Origin: CAZIPZ01 sp964541075
GTDB taxonomy: Bacteria > Acidobacteriota > Terriglobia > 20CM-2-55-15
NCBI GenBank assembly: GCA_964541075.1
Contig: CAZIPZ010000012.1
Span: forward strand, 1-36,610
Direction: 5' to 3'
Length of the DNA stretch: 36,610 nt
Part shown: piece by piece, positions 17,142-25,524 of the stretch
How positions within the stretch are numbered: position 1 is the first letter of the stretch
Layout: each line of letters starts with the position of its first letter
Notes under the pieces: generated by a model
The model's input: only the letters and a program-made list of their open reading frames with translations
Databases searched by the model: none
Told to the model about the DNA's origin: nothing
Made by a program: the position numbers and the translations under genes

Positions 17142-18382
17142 CACATTTTCATGAGTTCGCGGCGGACCATATCCAGCGCAGCCTGAGTAGCCTGCCAACG
17201 TATCCTTTCACGATCACCCGGGAAAAGGAAACGCCGCTGTTGAGCTTCTATGGGAGAGGCAACCGCGATGTGCACAGTGCCGACAGGCTTCTCCGAGGAT
17301 CCTCCTGCAGGCCCCGCCACTCCCGTTATTCCAACTCCGATCGTGGTATTTGCGCGTGTTCGAATTCCTTCGGCAAGTCCACTGGCAACCTCTGCGCTAA
17401 CCGCTCCCTGCATGCCCAGCAAAAGCGGTGGAATCCCCGCGAGCTCCATCTTGGATTCGTTGCTATAACAAATCACGCCAGAGATGAAGTATTTTGAACT
17501 GCCCGGAACGCTCGTCAACCTTTCGGCAAGCATGCCTCCAGTACACGATTCGGCCACAGAAATCGTCGCATTTTTCATGACAAGATACATGCCGACTACT
17601 TCTTCCAATGATTGTTCGGAACGGGCGAATATAAACTGCTCCAGTTCATGGTCAATGCGTTCCCCCAACTCCTGTAGCAGGCGGTCCGCTTCTTCCTGAT
17701 CTTTTCCTCTAGCGGTCAAACGCACTTCAACTTGTCCTGGTTTTGCAAGCACCGTAGTCTCGGGATTTTTGTAAGCAGTGTAGATGGACGCTATCCGCGC
17801 ATCCAGTGTTGATTCGGGCAAACCTGTTGTTCGGTACACGCTTCGAGCGAGGGCGACGCCCCCTGCCAATCTATGGAGCTTAGGAAAGCAGAATTCCTCA
17901 AACATCGGCTTCAGTTCCGATGGCGGCCCGGGCAAAAGCATGATGTGATTTCGTTCCGTCGTCACCCAGAGACCAGGAGCCGTGCCATTTTTGTTCGGCA
18001 TGATGTCGGATCCCGTCAAGACGAGAGCCTGTCGGGCGTTGTTGGCCGGCATGTCGATGCCCCTGGACTTGAAGCGCTGTTCGAGGGCAGCCAGGACATC
18101 GTCATTCAAGATCAACTGCCGCTGAAGGACTCTAGCGACGACCTTCCGTGTGACATCATCCTCGGTCGGACCGAGCCCACCAATCGTGATAAGAATGGGC
18201 GTTCTTTCGAGCGAACCGCGGATAGCGTTCTCCAGATAGTTTTCATCGTCCCCCACAATCGCCTTCATGACGACGGGAATTCCGATCGCGTTAAGTTGCT
18301 CTGTAAGATAGATAGAATTGGTGTCTACGAATCGCGGTGTTAGGAGCTCCGATCCTATTGCGATGACTTCTGCCGACAGCAT
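17141..18382 (-). CDS. cinA: CinA: competence/damage-inducible protein with NMN amidohydrolase domain
   Basis: A 413-residue, full-length CinA. The N-terminal molybdopterin-binding-like domain starts AEVIAIGSELLTPRFVDTNS and contains ITIGGLGPTEDDVTR and LLPGPPSELKPMF, linked to ADP-ribose pyrophosphatase activity in the family. The C-terminal PncC domain (about 260-413) starts ISVAESCTGGMLAERLTSVP and ends near GITGVAGPAGGSSEKPVGTV; it deamidates nicotinamide mononucleotide. It starts 2 nt after the NHL-protein gene and overlaps thpR by 1-4 nt. Confidence 0.96.
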   Translation of the reverse strand: MLSAEVIAIGSELLTPRFVDTNSIYLTEQLNAIGIPVVMKAIVGDDENYLENAIRGSLERTPILITIGGLGPTEDDVTRKVVARVLQRQLILNDDVLAALEQRFKSRGIDMPANNARQALVLTGSDIMPNKNGTAPGLWVTTERNHIMLLPGPPSELKPMFEEFCFPKLHRLAGGVALARSVYRTTGLPESTLDARIASIYTAYKNPETTVLAKPGQVEVRLTARGKDQEEADRLLQELGERIDHELEQFIFARSEQSLEEVVGMYLVMKNATISVAESCTGGMLAERLTSVPGSSKYFISGVICYSNESKMELAGIPPLLLGMQGAVSAEVASGLAEGIRTRANTTIGVGITGVAGPAGGSSEKPVGTVHIAVASPIEAQQRRFLFPGDRERIRWQATQAALDMVRRELMKM

Positions 18383-18384
18383 AA

Positions 18385-19407
18385 CTATGGCAGGGGCTTG
18401 CCAAGGACGCCGATTCTCACACGATAGAGCGCCCCCGCATCCGCCACCATCAAATTGCCTTGCAAGTCAAACGCGAGCCCTACGAGGCTCAAGCCAGCCA
18501 CAGCCAGTTCGGGTCTCTGGGGATCGCGAAAGCGGAAGATTCCGCGCCGGCCGCGATGCGAAGCAACCGCATAGAGATTGCCGTCGATGTCGAAGGCCAG
18601 TCCTTGAGGACGTCCGAGACCCGTAAACAGCCGATCCACGCCGCCGCTCGGAGCAATGCGGTAGATGGAGTCGAAACTGGAAGTCGTCGGGCCCGATACG
18701 TAAAGATAGTCATCAAACCCGAACGCAAGGTGGTAGGCTGCGATGCTCGGTTCAAGCGTGGCGAAGACGAAGATTTCTTTTTGCGGGCTGATCTTGAAGA
18801 TGCTTCCGCTGCGATCGCCCACGTACAGATTCCCATCGCGATCAAAAGCGATCCCAGTCGCAATCCCCATTCCTTCGGTGAAGACCTCGACGCGGCCAGA
18901 TGGATCCACCCGGTAGATGCTTCCTTCAAACCTGCTGGAGACAAACAGATCGCCGGTCAGACTGAAAGCGAGGCCTGTCGCATTCATGATGTCGGTTACA
19001 AAGGGGGTCACGGCGCCCTTGGCCGTGACCTTATATATGGAGACCGGCATCTTCTGTCCCCGACGCCCGCTGTAGGTCACATACACATTTCCTTGGGCAT
19101 CGATTGCGGGATTGGCTACAGGGTGCAGGTTGGAAGCCAGTTTCTTACCGACTTCGTAAGGAAAGGGTCTACTGGTATCGCCGTTTGTCGTGACGATCAG
19201 CTCCGAAGTCCCGGCGTCGGAGGAAGACTCCGGCACCTTGGCGACAATGTGATCGTTTGTTGCAAGCATCACCTGCGCGGAATGGCTACCGAAGCGAACC
19301 TGCGGCTGGGAATGTCCGACCAGTTTGAAACCGGAGCATTCTATAGTGACTTCGCCGCCGGGAAGAGCGGACTTGGGCATGACATTTTTGATCGTGATAT
19401 CGCTCAC
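18385..19407 (-). CDS. TIG/IPT plus NHL-type beta-propeller protein
   Basis: A 340-residue protein. Residues 1-88 form an IPT/TIG immunoglobulin-like domain (KNVMPKSALPGGEVTIECSG). Residues of about 95-335 form a propeller of NHL or SMP-30 style with recurring phrases: AIDAQGNVYVTYS, GLAFSLTGDLFVSS, GIAFDRDGNLYVGD, GLAFDIDGNLYAVAS and GLAFDLQGNLMVAD. No signal peptide or membrane helix is seen, which is odd for a TIG domain. It lies between pgpA (44 nt upstream) and cinA (2 nt downstream), well inside a housekeeping operon. The function is unknown; binding of a ligand or protein by the propeller is inference. Confidence 0.8.
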   Translation of the reverse strand: MSDITIKNVMPKSALPGGEVTIECSGFKLVGHSQPQVRFGSHSAQVMLATNDHIVAKVPESSSDAGTSELIVTTNGDTSRPFPYEVGKKLASNLHPVANPAIDAQGNVYVTYSGRRGQKMPVSIYKVTAKGAVTPFVTDIMNATGLAFSLTGDLFVSSRFEGSIYRVDPSGRVEVFTEGMGIATGIAFDRDGNLYVGDRSGSIFKISPQKEIFVFATLEPSIAAYHLAFGFDDYLYVSGPTTSSFDSIYRIAPSGGVDRLFTGLGRPQGLAFDIDGNLYAVASHRGRRGIFRFRDPQRPELAVAGLSLVGLAFDLQGNLMVADAGALYRVRIGVLGKPLP

Positions 19408-19451
19408 TTGCCGTTTTTACCAGGGTCATACGACCATCGTGCTCGCAATAA

Positions 19452-19955
19452 CTAGCGAGCCAGACCGTACCGGATCAGCGTTAAAGCCGCCAAGGCATAA
19501 ATGCCCGCACCCACGTCATCCGCAATGACGCCAAGCCCACTGTTCAGGCGCTCAAGACGGCGAATCGGGAACGGCTTGGCGATATCGAAAAATCGAAAAA
19601 GTCCGAATCCAATGATGATATCGAGCGCCGAAAGCTGAAAGCGCCCCGCAGCGAATGCGAACGTGATCATCTGGCCGATAACTTCATCGATGACGATGCG
19701 CTGAGAATCATGTCCGAAAAGCTGTTCGACGCGAAACGCGGCCCACGTTCCGGCGATGAGAAAAAAAATTATAGCATGCACGTAATATGCGCCGATGTGT
19801 CCTCGATCGATCCCCAAATAGAGCAGAACGCCGACAATCGCGCCTGCGGTGCCCGGAGCTTTCGGAGCGAATCCTGCGCCGCCCGCCGTCGCTATGAAAA
19901 TCGCAATGCGATCCGCCGCAGTGAGAGGCTCAGTCCTCGTCTTCACGATTTCCAT
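19452..19955 (-). CDS. pgpA: Phosphatidylglycerophosphatase A
   Basis: A 167-residue membrane enzyme removing phosphate from phosphatidylglycerophosphate to give phosphatidylglycerol. Family motifs are present: GAGFAPKAPGTAGAIVG, DSQRIVIDEVIGQMITF, FGLFRFFDIAKPFPIRRLE and GLGVIADDVGAGIYA. Helices are spread through the chain. The start overlaps the yacG end by 26 nt. Confidence 0.94.
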   Translation of the reverse strand: MEIVKTRTEPLTAADRIAIFIATAGGAGFAPKAPGTAGAIVGVLLYLGIDRGHIGAYYVHAIIFFLIAGTWAAFRVEQLFGHDSQRIVIDEVIGQMITFAFAAGRFQLSALDIIIGFGLFRFFDIAKPFPIRRLERLNSGLGVIADDVGAGIYALAALTLIRYGLAR

Positions 19956-20115
19956 TGGATCTGTGAACTTCGTTCAGGGGACGCTCAGAGGTAGGGACAC
20001 GGTAGTGTTCGCCCGCCCATTCTCCAAGATCGATCAGTTTGCAACGTTCGCTACAAAACGGACGGTAAGAAGTCTTTTCGCACTCGATGTCCTTCTTACA
20101 AGTTGGACATTTCAT
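19930..20115 (-). CDS. yacG: YacG-type zinc-binding DNA gyrase inhibitor
   Basis: A 61-residue small protein with the four-Cys zinc site of YacG: KCPTCKKD near the start and FCSERCKLIDLGEWAG. In E. coli YacG binds GyrB and inhibits gyrase; the same role is inferred here. It overlaps rimO by 20 nt upstream and pgpA by 26 nt downstream. Confidence 0.92.
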   Translation of the reverse strand: MKCPTCKKDIECEKTSYRPFCSERCKLIDLGEWAGEHYRVPTSERPLNEVHRSNGNREDED

Positions 20116-21469
20116 GAACGATTTTTCCGACCAGATCGTATTCCAGACTCTCCGTTATCTCGACTTTGTAAAACCTGCCAACCTCGGTATGACAATCTCC
20201 GACGTCGTTGATTAACACCCGCCCGTCGATTTCAGGCGCCTGAGTCTCCGTTCGGCCCTGAAGCAACAGGTCCGATTCCTCAGCCCGGCCTTCCAACAAC
20301 ATCGTCACCGTGTCGCCGATCCTAGAGGCAAGCTTGGATTTGGATATGCGCTCTTGCTCTTTCATCAATCGATTTCTGCGTCTCTCCGCCGTGCGCCTTG
20401 CAACTTTGCCATCCAGATCGAAGGCCGCTGTACCTTCTTCGTCGGAATACAAAAACACCCCAACATTGTCGAACTGCACATTGCGGAGGAAACTAAGCAA
20501 TTCTTCAAAATCACTCTCGGTTTCTCCGGGGAAACCTACGATGAAAGATGTTCGCATTCCGGCGGTCGGAATCTGCTTGCGAATGTTTTCGACCTGGCGT
20601 TCGTAGGATTCCCGATTCCCGCCTCGCAACATGCGATCGAGAACCGTGCGGCTTGCGTGCTGGTATGGAATATCGAAATACTTGCAGAGGCGGTCCTGCT
20701 CTGCTACGAGCCTTACCAGTGCATCCGAAACCATGTGCGGATAACAGTACAGAAAGCGAACCCACTTGAGGCCGTCAACTTTCACCAGTTCACGCAGCAG
20801 GATTGTGATCCCATCAGCCATGCCGATGTCCCTGCCATAGGCCATCGTATCTTGAGACACGATAACCAGTTCGCGCACTCCCCCTTCGGCAAGTCGCCTC
20901 GCTTCAGAAACCAGATCCGAGACCGAGCGACTTCGGAAACGCCCTCGGAATCCCGGAATTGCGCAGAAAGAACAGATGTGATCACAACCTTCTGAAATTT
21001 TCAGGTAAGCCATGTAGGAAGGAGTGGCCAGAATACGAGGAATGGTCGGAACTTCTCTTGACGTATAGAGGGCGTCGATCGAGATATCCGGGGCGGCTGG
21101 TGATGATTTCAGGCGTACGGCCTCGAGCACCCGGCCCAGTTCGTCGGGACCGAATATGAAGTCGACCTCCGGTATGTCTCTTTGAAGTTCGCTGCGATAA
21201 CGCTCCGCCAGGCAGCCGGCGACGACGAGCTTCTGGCACCTGCCCGTTTCCTTTAGATCAGCCATTTCAAGAATTGTGTCTATAGATTCCTTTTTTGCAC
21301 TATCGATGAATCCACAAGTATTGATGACAATAATGTCTGCTTCTTCTTTGTCGGGCGTGATGGAATAGCCGTGCTGAAACAGGGTTCCGATCATGACCTC
21401 GCTGTCCACGAGGTTCTTCGGACAGCCGAGGCTGACGAATCCCACTTTTGGCGCTTTGTTATTCGGCAT
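20096..21469 (-). CDS. rimO: Ribosomal protein S12 methylthiotransferase RimO
   Basis: A 457-residue radical SAM enzyme that methylthiolates an aspartate of ribosomal protein S12. The N-terminal domain carries three cluster cysteines (SLGCPKNLVDSE, NTCGFID, VAGCLAERY). The radical SAM motif is SEGCDHICSFCAIPGFRGRF (C-x3-C-x2-C). A C-terminal TRAM domain ends the chain. The SLGCPKNLVDSE string separates RimO from MiaB. It starts 10 nt after the 75-residue unknown gene. Confidence 0.97.
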   Translation of the reverse strand: MPNNKAPKVGFVSLGCPKNLVDSEVMIGTLFQHGYSITPDKEEADIIVINTCGFIDSAKKESIDTILEMADLKETGRCQKLVVAGCLAERYRSELQRDIPEVDFIFGPDELGRVLEAVRLKSSPAAPDISIDALYTSREVPTIPRILATPSYMAYLKISEGCDHICSFCAIPGFRGRFRSRSVSDLVSEARRLAEGGVRELVIVSQDTMAYGRDIGMADGITILLRELVKVDGLKWVRFLYCYPHMVSDALVRLVAEQDRLCKYFDIPYQHASRTVLDRMLRGGNRESYERQVENIRKQIPTAGMRTSFIVGFPGETESDFEELLSFLRNVQFDNVGVFLYSDEEGTAAFDLDGKVARRTAERRRNRLMKEQERISKSKLASRIGDTVTMLLEGRAEESDLLLQGRTETQAPEIDGRVLINDVGDCHTEVGRFYKVEITESLEYDLVGKIVHEMSNL

Positions 21470-21479
21470 TAGGTATTAA

Positions 21480-21707
21480 TCAATGACGAGAAGGCTTCTC
21501 GTGAACGCGCCTTAGATCCTGATCCAGCGCCTCAATTCCTCGGTCGAGTAGCGAACGCACGGCAAGCATGCTCTCCTTCTGCGCGTTGACAAGATGCTCC
21601 GCAGTACGACGTGGAAAAATCCCGAGGAACTTGTCCATTACAGTGTTTCGCCAGTCCCAAATTTGATCGCAGAACCTAGTCTCTTCTTCTCTCGCTTCAT
21701 CAACCAT
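21480..21707 (-). CDS. Small unknown helical protein
   Basis: About 75 residues. The ATG at 21707 is preferred because AAGGGG at 21719-21714 lies at the right distance. The sequence is mostly charged and helical (EEETRFCDQIWDWRNTVMDK, LVNAQKESMLAVRSLLDRG) with no signal peptide. It is not recognised. It sits 10 nt before rimO and 69 nt after the AarF-like gene. The good ribosome site and tight spacing support a real gene. Confidence 0.7.
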   Translation of the reverse strand: MVDEAREEETRFCDQIWDWRNTVMDKFLGIFPRRTAEHLVNAQKESMLAVRSLLDRGIEALDQDLRRVHEKPSRH

Positions 21708-21713
21708 GTGCAC

Positions 21714-21732
21714 CCCTTACGTTACGATTGTA
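21714..21732 (-). promoter_or_regulatory. Possible internal -10 box and ribosome site
   Basis: On the minus strand TACAAT (21732-21727) resembles a -10 box and AAGGGG (21719-21714) is the ribosome site for the small gene. No good -35 is visible, and transcription would begin very close to the start codon, so the promoter part is weak. Confidence 0.3.
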
Positions 21733-21776
21733 GCAAATCGCCGATTGTTGGGCCGAATCCACGCGTGAATGACTGC

Positions 21777-23423
21777 CTATATGATCTTCCCGGCCCTGCG
21801 AGCGCGCCTCATACGGAAAGGATAACGTTGAGGGTTCGGAAGAAAGAACACGAGAGAAATCAGCCCGAAGCTTAGCAGCAGGCCAGCCAGCAGCATTAGG
21901 AGGCTCCCAATTCTCACATAGATCAGGCTAGTTACTACGGCCAAGCCCACTCCGGAGATCGTCATGACGACGCGCCGAAACAGGTGGGATACGAACTTCT
22001 CAAGGCCGTCCATGTCGGCCGGGTGGATTCGAATGCGAATCTGATCTCGATCCGCCCGCGCAAAGACGGATTCCACATCCTTGAGCAGGGCGTAAACAGC
22101 AAGTCCTTCCTTGACAACGCGATCCTTAATTGTCGGCCACCCTGATGGACCAAGCGTCCGATCGACTATTTTCTTGGCGATCGGTGTGGCCGCCCGAATT
22201 CCATCGAATTTCGAATCGTAGGCTAGGCCGATCCCTTCAATCAGGACGCCCGTCCGGAGTATGTAGACCAAACTCGAAGGAAGTCGCAGCGGAAATCGAT
22301 AGAAAGCACCCAGAATCTGATTCGTGATTTCCTGAATCTGACGTTGGGTCAACGCTTTGTCGTAGTGAATCGACATAATGGCCTGAGCTGCCTGTTTGAC
22401 GACGGATGGACTAACGTCTGGTTCGAGAAGCTCGAGTTTATAAAACAGATTGATCAACTCATCGACATCCTGCCGAACGCCAGCGATCGCGATGCGCAAT
22501 AAATCCTCCCGAAAGTCCGACGTGATCTCCAGCACCATTCCGTAGTCGAGTAGAACAATCCGCGCATCCCGACGGATAAGGATATTGCCCGGGTGTGGGT
22601 CAGCATGGAAAAAGCCGTGGATCAGAAGCTGATCACCGTAAAATTCAATGATGTTGTGAATCATCTTCTGTACATCAATGTTGCAGCCGACGATTTCCTC
22701 AACCTCCGTTACGCGAAAGCCTTCGAAGAACTGCATGACGAGTACGCGCGTGGTTGTGACCTCGCGGTAGACCTTCGGAATGATCACGAAGTCACTGTTT
22801 TGAAAAAGCTCCCGAAAGCGTTCGATGTTGTCGGCCTCGTGTTCGAAGTCCATTTCCTCGGCAATGACTCGCGAGAATTCCTCGACAATGGCCCTTGCCG
22901 CGCGGATTGTGTGATGGTCGATAAACTGTTCTATGACAAAGAGAAGATTGAGCACGATCCGGACATCTGTTGAAACGAGATCTTCAACCGCCGGACGGAG
23001 AACCTTCACGATGACCTCTTCGTTGCGAAATCGCGCCCGATGGACTTGCCCTAGCGAAGCAGCCGCGAGTGGCTCTTCCTGAAAATGTTCGAAAACAGAT
23101 TCGATGGGTTGCTTCAACTCTTCCTGAATGCGTTTTCGGAGTTCCCGCGTAGGGAATGGCGGAACGCGGTCATGAAGCCGCGATAGTTCCTGGAGGTAGA
23201 TTGGCGGCACTATATCTGCACGAATTGCGAAGACCTGTGCAAGCTTAATGAAGCTCGGCCCAAGAGAGGCGATGCGAGCAGTTAGTTTACGAGCTCGATC
23301 ACGTTCTGTTTCTTCGGATAAAAATCGCGGGGGACCGAACAGTATCCATCGCCGGCGATCGCGAAGGAAAGCAATCAGAAAGGGAGCGAGCCGATACCAT
23401 ACGACGACAATTCGAAGCAGCAT
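21777..23423 (-). CDS. AarF/UbiB (ABC1) atypical kinase-like protein
   Basis: A 548-residue protein of the ABC1/ADCK family, linked to isoprenoid-quinone metabolism. Visible motifs: GPSFIKLAQVFAIRADIVPP, where the common KxGQ reads KLAQ; AAASLGQVHRA, the alanine-rich loop; EMDFEHEADNIERF; and the catalytic region HGFFHADPHPGNILI with LLDYGMV. Two C-terminal membrane helices lie near residues 490-535, as in UbiB. It starts 3 nt after the transglutaminase gene. The exact substrate is unknown; ATPase rather than protein kinase activity is expected from the family. Confidence 0.92.
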   Translation of the reverse strand: MLLRIVVVWYRLAPFLIAFLRDRRRWILFGPPRFLSEETERDRARKLTARIASLGPSFIKLAQVFAIRADIVPPIYLQELSRLHDRVPPFPTRELRKRIQEELKQPIESVFEHFQEEPLAAASLGQVHRARFRNEEVIVKVLRPAVEDLVSTDVRIVLNLLFVIEQFIDHHTIRAARAIVEEFSRVIAEEMDFEHEADNIERFRELFQNSDFVIIPKVYREVTTTRVLVMQFFEGFRVTEVEEIVGCNIDVQKMIHNIIEFYGDQLLIHGFFHADPHPGNILIRRDARIVLLDYGMVLEITSDFREDLLRIAIAGVRQDVDELINLFYKLELLEPDVSPSVVKQAAQAIMSIHYDKALTQRQIQEITNQILGAFYRFPLRLPSSLVYILRTGVLIEGIGLAYDSKFDGIRAATPIAKKIVDRTLGPSGWPTIKDRVVKEGLAVYALLKDVESVFARADRDQIRIRIHPADMDGLEKFVSHLFRRVVMTISGVGLAVVTSLIYVRIGSLLMLLAGLLLSFGLISLVFFLPNPQRYPFRMRRARRAGKII

Positions 23424-23426
23424 GAC

Positions 23427-25523
23427 TTACATCTTCAGCTCTCGTATCGTCTCCTCCAACAGATTAAACTCAGCCGCCGTAACCTGTCTGCTGCCGTACT
23501 TCGATTTTTCAAAGATTACTAGAGCCCTAGTCAGAATAGACCGGCGCCCTGTATCCGGCAACCTGAACACCCATTCACGCCAGGTTTGGGTCGGCTGGCG
23601 TTTTTCACCCCTGCGCTCAGCGAGGCGGGCGGCAAGATAAAACATCTCTTCCACGACATCTTCGCTCACGGTTCCGCACCCCTTTCGCAGCTGCCAAATC
23701 TCATAACGTGTCCGGAGCCAACGCCGATGTCTGAAAGCCACTCCTGAAGCGAGTAATGCAACAGCGAGTAACCAGAACCAGACTGTTTCAATCGTCGACC
23801 GTACCCTTGCGGCATAGCGGTCCGAAATAATTTGGATATTCGCAGCCCAACGTTCGGTTTTTCTTCGAACCGTTGTTTGTGCGGATTGGACATTTTCCTG
23901 AGCACTCCTGAAGAGCTGCAACTGTGCGCCGGAGTCGTAGATAAGAATGTAGGAATTCCAGAACAGCTCCATCGCGTCGACGTAATGCGACAGTTGAAGT
24001 GCGAGGGTCATCTCTCGGTGGTTTGGATCGGGCGGGGTTGGATCGAATTCCATCCAACCCCGCCCAGGTGCATACACCTCCACCCAGCTGTGTGCATCCG
24101 ATTGGCGGACGATGTAGTCATTGCCGACGGGATTGTATTCGCCCATCAAAAAACCATTCACCAGACGCGTATGGATTCCAGCAGCCCTCAAGAGGATTGC
24201 CATCGATGACGCGAAGTATTCACAATGTCCCGTCTTCGCCTCAAACAGAAATGTGCTCAATGGTTGGGTTCCGGGCTGCCACGAGAGGTTTAGCGTGTAA
24301 TCATAGTTGCGTTTCAGGTACGCCTCGACCAGCGATGCTTTCTCGATGGCTGAGTTCGCCTTGACTGTGATTTCCAGTGCGAGCTTCCTGATCCGCGGAT
24401 CGAGATCACGTGGAACCTGAAGGTATTTCAATCCAACGTCCGACGCGGCGGGTTCGTCACTAACCGCGGCGCCAAAAACAGACTTGCGATTGGGAAGTTC
24501 GGAAAGCACTTGATACTGCACGCGCCGCTGAGACTGAAAACGCATGTAGATCGAGTCGTCGGTGTCCATTTCCAGTCCCTGCAGTCGGCCCGAGACCGCA
24601 CGAATCTGATGGGGGCCGAAGAGTGTTGTCGTTGCAATGGGCTCCAGCAGCAACTCGTAACGAACCTGATCGCCGGTGTTTTCGATCGGACGGAGCCAGT
24701 ATTGTTCGTCGGGAGAAGGGCGCACTGGAAACCGTTTGCGATCGGTGCGCCGCCAGTTGCGGCCGTCAAACATATCGAGCGCAATACCTCTCCACTTCAA
24801 AACGCTGAATCGAGCGCCGCTCAACTGCTTTGCCCGCATCACCACGGCATTGCTGAGTTTAACCTGACCTATTTCGCCAAGCTGCACACTCTCAGTAAAT
24901 CCCGACAACAAGAGGGACTGAGTCGCGGCCCGGCTGAAGTACCCGGCGCCGATCCTGGGAATAATGAAGAAAAGCCCGACGCCAGTGATGATGATCCAAA
25001 CCGTCGCCCAGAGACTCATGCCGCTCAGTGGCGCGGCCACCTGCTGAGCAGTAACCCTAGCCTTTCGCTCCGACCGGTGCATATCGAAACTCATGAGGGT
25101 GGAAACGAGGGCGACTAGGAAGAGAAAGAGCGTCGCCACAAATGACATGTCGATGGTGAGCGAAGAGGCGGCGAGCACCATCAGGAACGAAAGTATAATC
25201 AGGTAGAGGTAGTCCTTGTCTTCCTTGTGCTGGAGAAGTTTTGCGAGTTCCAGGAATAGCACTAAATGGATCGACGCGGGTATGAACGAACGAGAAAGGA
25301 CAACGGTGTCGAAGAGAAAAAACACTATATACCCGCAGGAAAGCAGGAAAGCGCCCCGCGTATTCAGTAGCGGCGGCAAACCGTTCGTCGTTCTATACAC
25401 GCTGACCAGAACGCCGACGCTGAAAATTACGATCGACGGTGCGTCGAGCCGGCCTGTTAGAGCAAGCGCGATAAATGCGGTGATGATCAATGCATGACAG
25501 GAAATCTGAAAGTACTTGTGCAT
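23427..25523 (-). CDS. TgpA-type membrane transglutaminase-like protein
   Basis: A 698-residue protein with a DUF3488-like N-terminus of several membrane helices (about residues 8-200), a periplasmic region, and a transglutaminase core. The catalytic triad is visible: Cys434 in KTGHCEYFASSMAILLRAAG, His478 in SDAHSWVEVYAPG and Asp494 in WMEFDPTPPDP. A further helix lies near 580-600, followed by a cytoplasmic tail. In Pseudomonas TgpA is essential and cell-envelope linked; the activity here is inferred. It follows the DUF58 gene by 1 nt, the known TgpA-DUF58-MoxR neighbourhood. Confidence 0.93.
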   Translation of the reverse strand: MHKYFQISCHALIITAFIALALTGRLDAPSIVIFSVGVLVSVYRTTNGLPPLLNTRGAFLLSCGYIVFFLFDTVVLSRSFIPASIHLVLFLELAKLLQHKEDKDYLYLIILSFLMVLAASSLTIDMSFVATLFLFLVALVSTLMSFDMHRSERKARVTAQQVAAPLSGMSLWATVWIIITGVGLFFIIPRIGAGYFSRAATQSLLLSGFTESVQLGEIGQVKLSNAVVMRAKQLSGARFSVLKWRGIALDMFDGRNWRRTDRKRFPVRPSPDEQYWLRPIENTGDQVRYELLLEPIATTTLFGPHQIRAVSGRLQGLEMDTDDSIYMRFQSQRRVQYQVLSELPNRKSVFGAAVSDEPAASDVGLKYLQVPRDLDPRIRKLALEITVKANSAIEKASLVEAYLKRNYDYTLNLSWQPGTQPLSTFLFEAKTGHCEYFASSMAILLRAAGIHTRLVNGFLMGEYNPVGNDYIVRQSDAHSWVEVYAPGRGWMEFDPTPPDPNHREMTLALQLSHYVDAMELFWNSYILIYDSGAQLQLFRSAQENVQSAQTTVRRKTERWAANIQIISDRYAARVRSTIETVWFWLLAVALLASGVAFRHRRWLRTRYEIWQLRKGCGTVSEDVVEEMFYLAARLAERRGEKRQPTQTWREWVFRLPDTGRRSILTRALVIFEKSKYGSRQVTAAEFNLLEETIRELKM

Positions 25524-25524
25524 G

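Noticed and set aside
18460..19455. Plus-strand frame of 331 codons
   Set aside because: It is antisense to the TIG/NHL propeller gene, which has clear repeat motifs; no family features appear in this frame.
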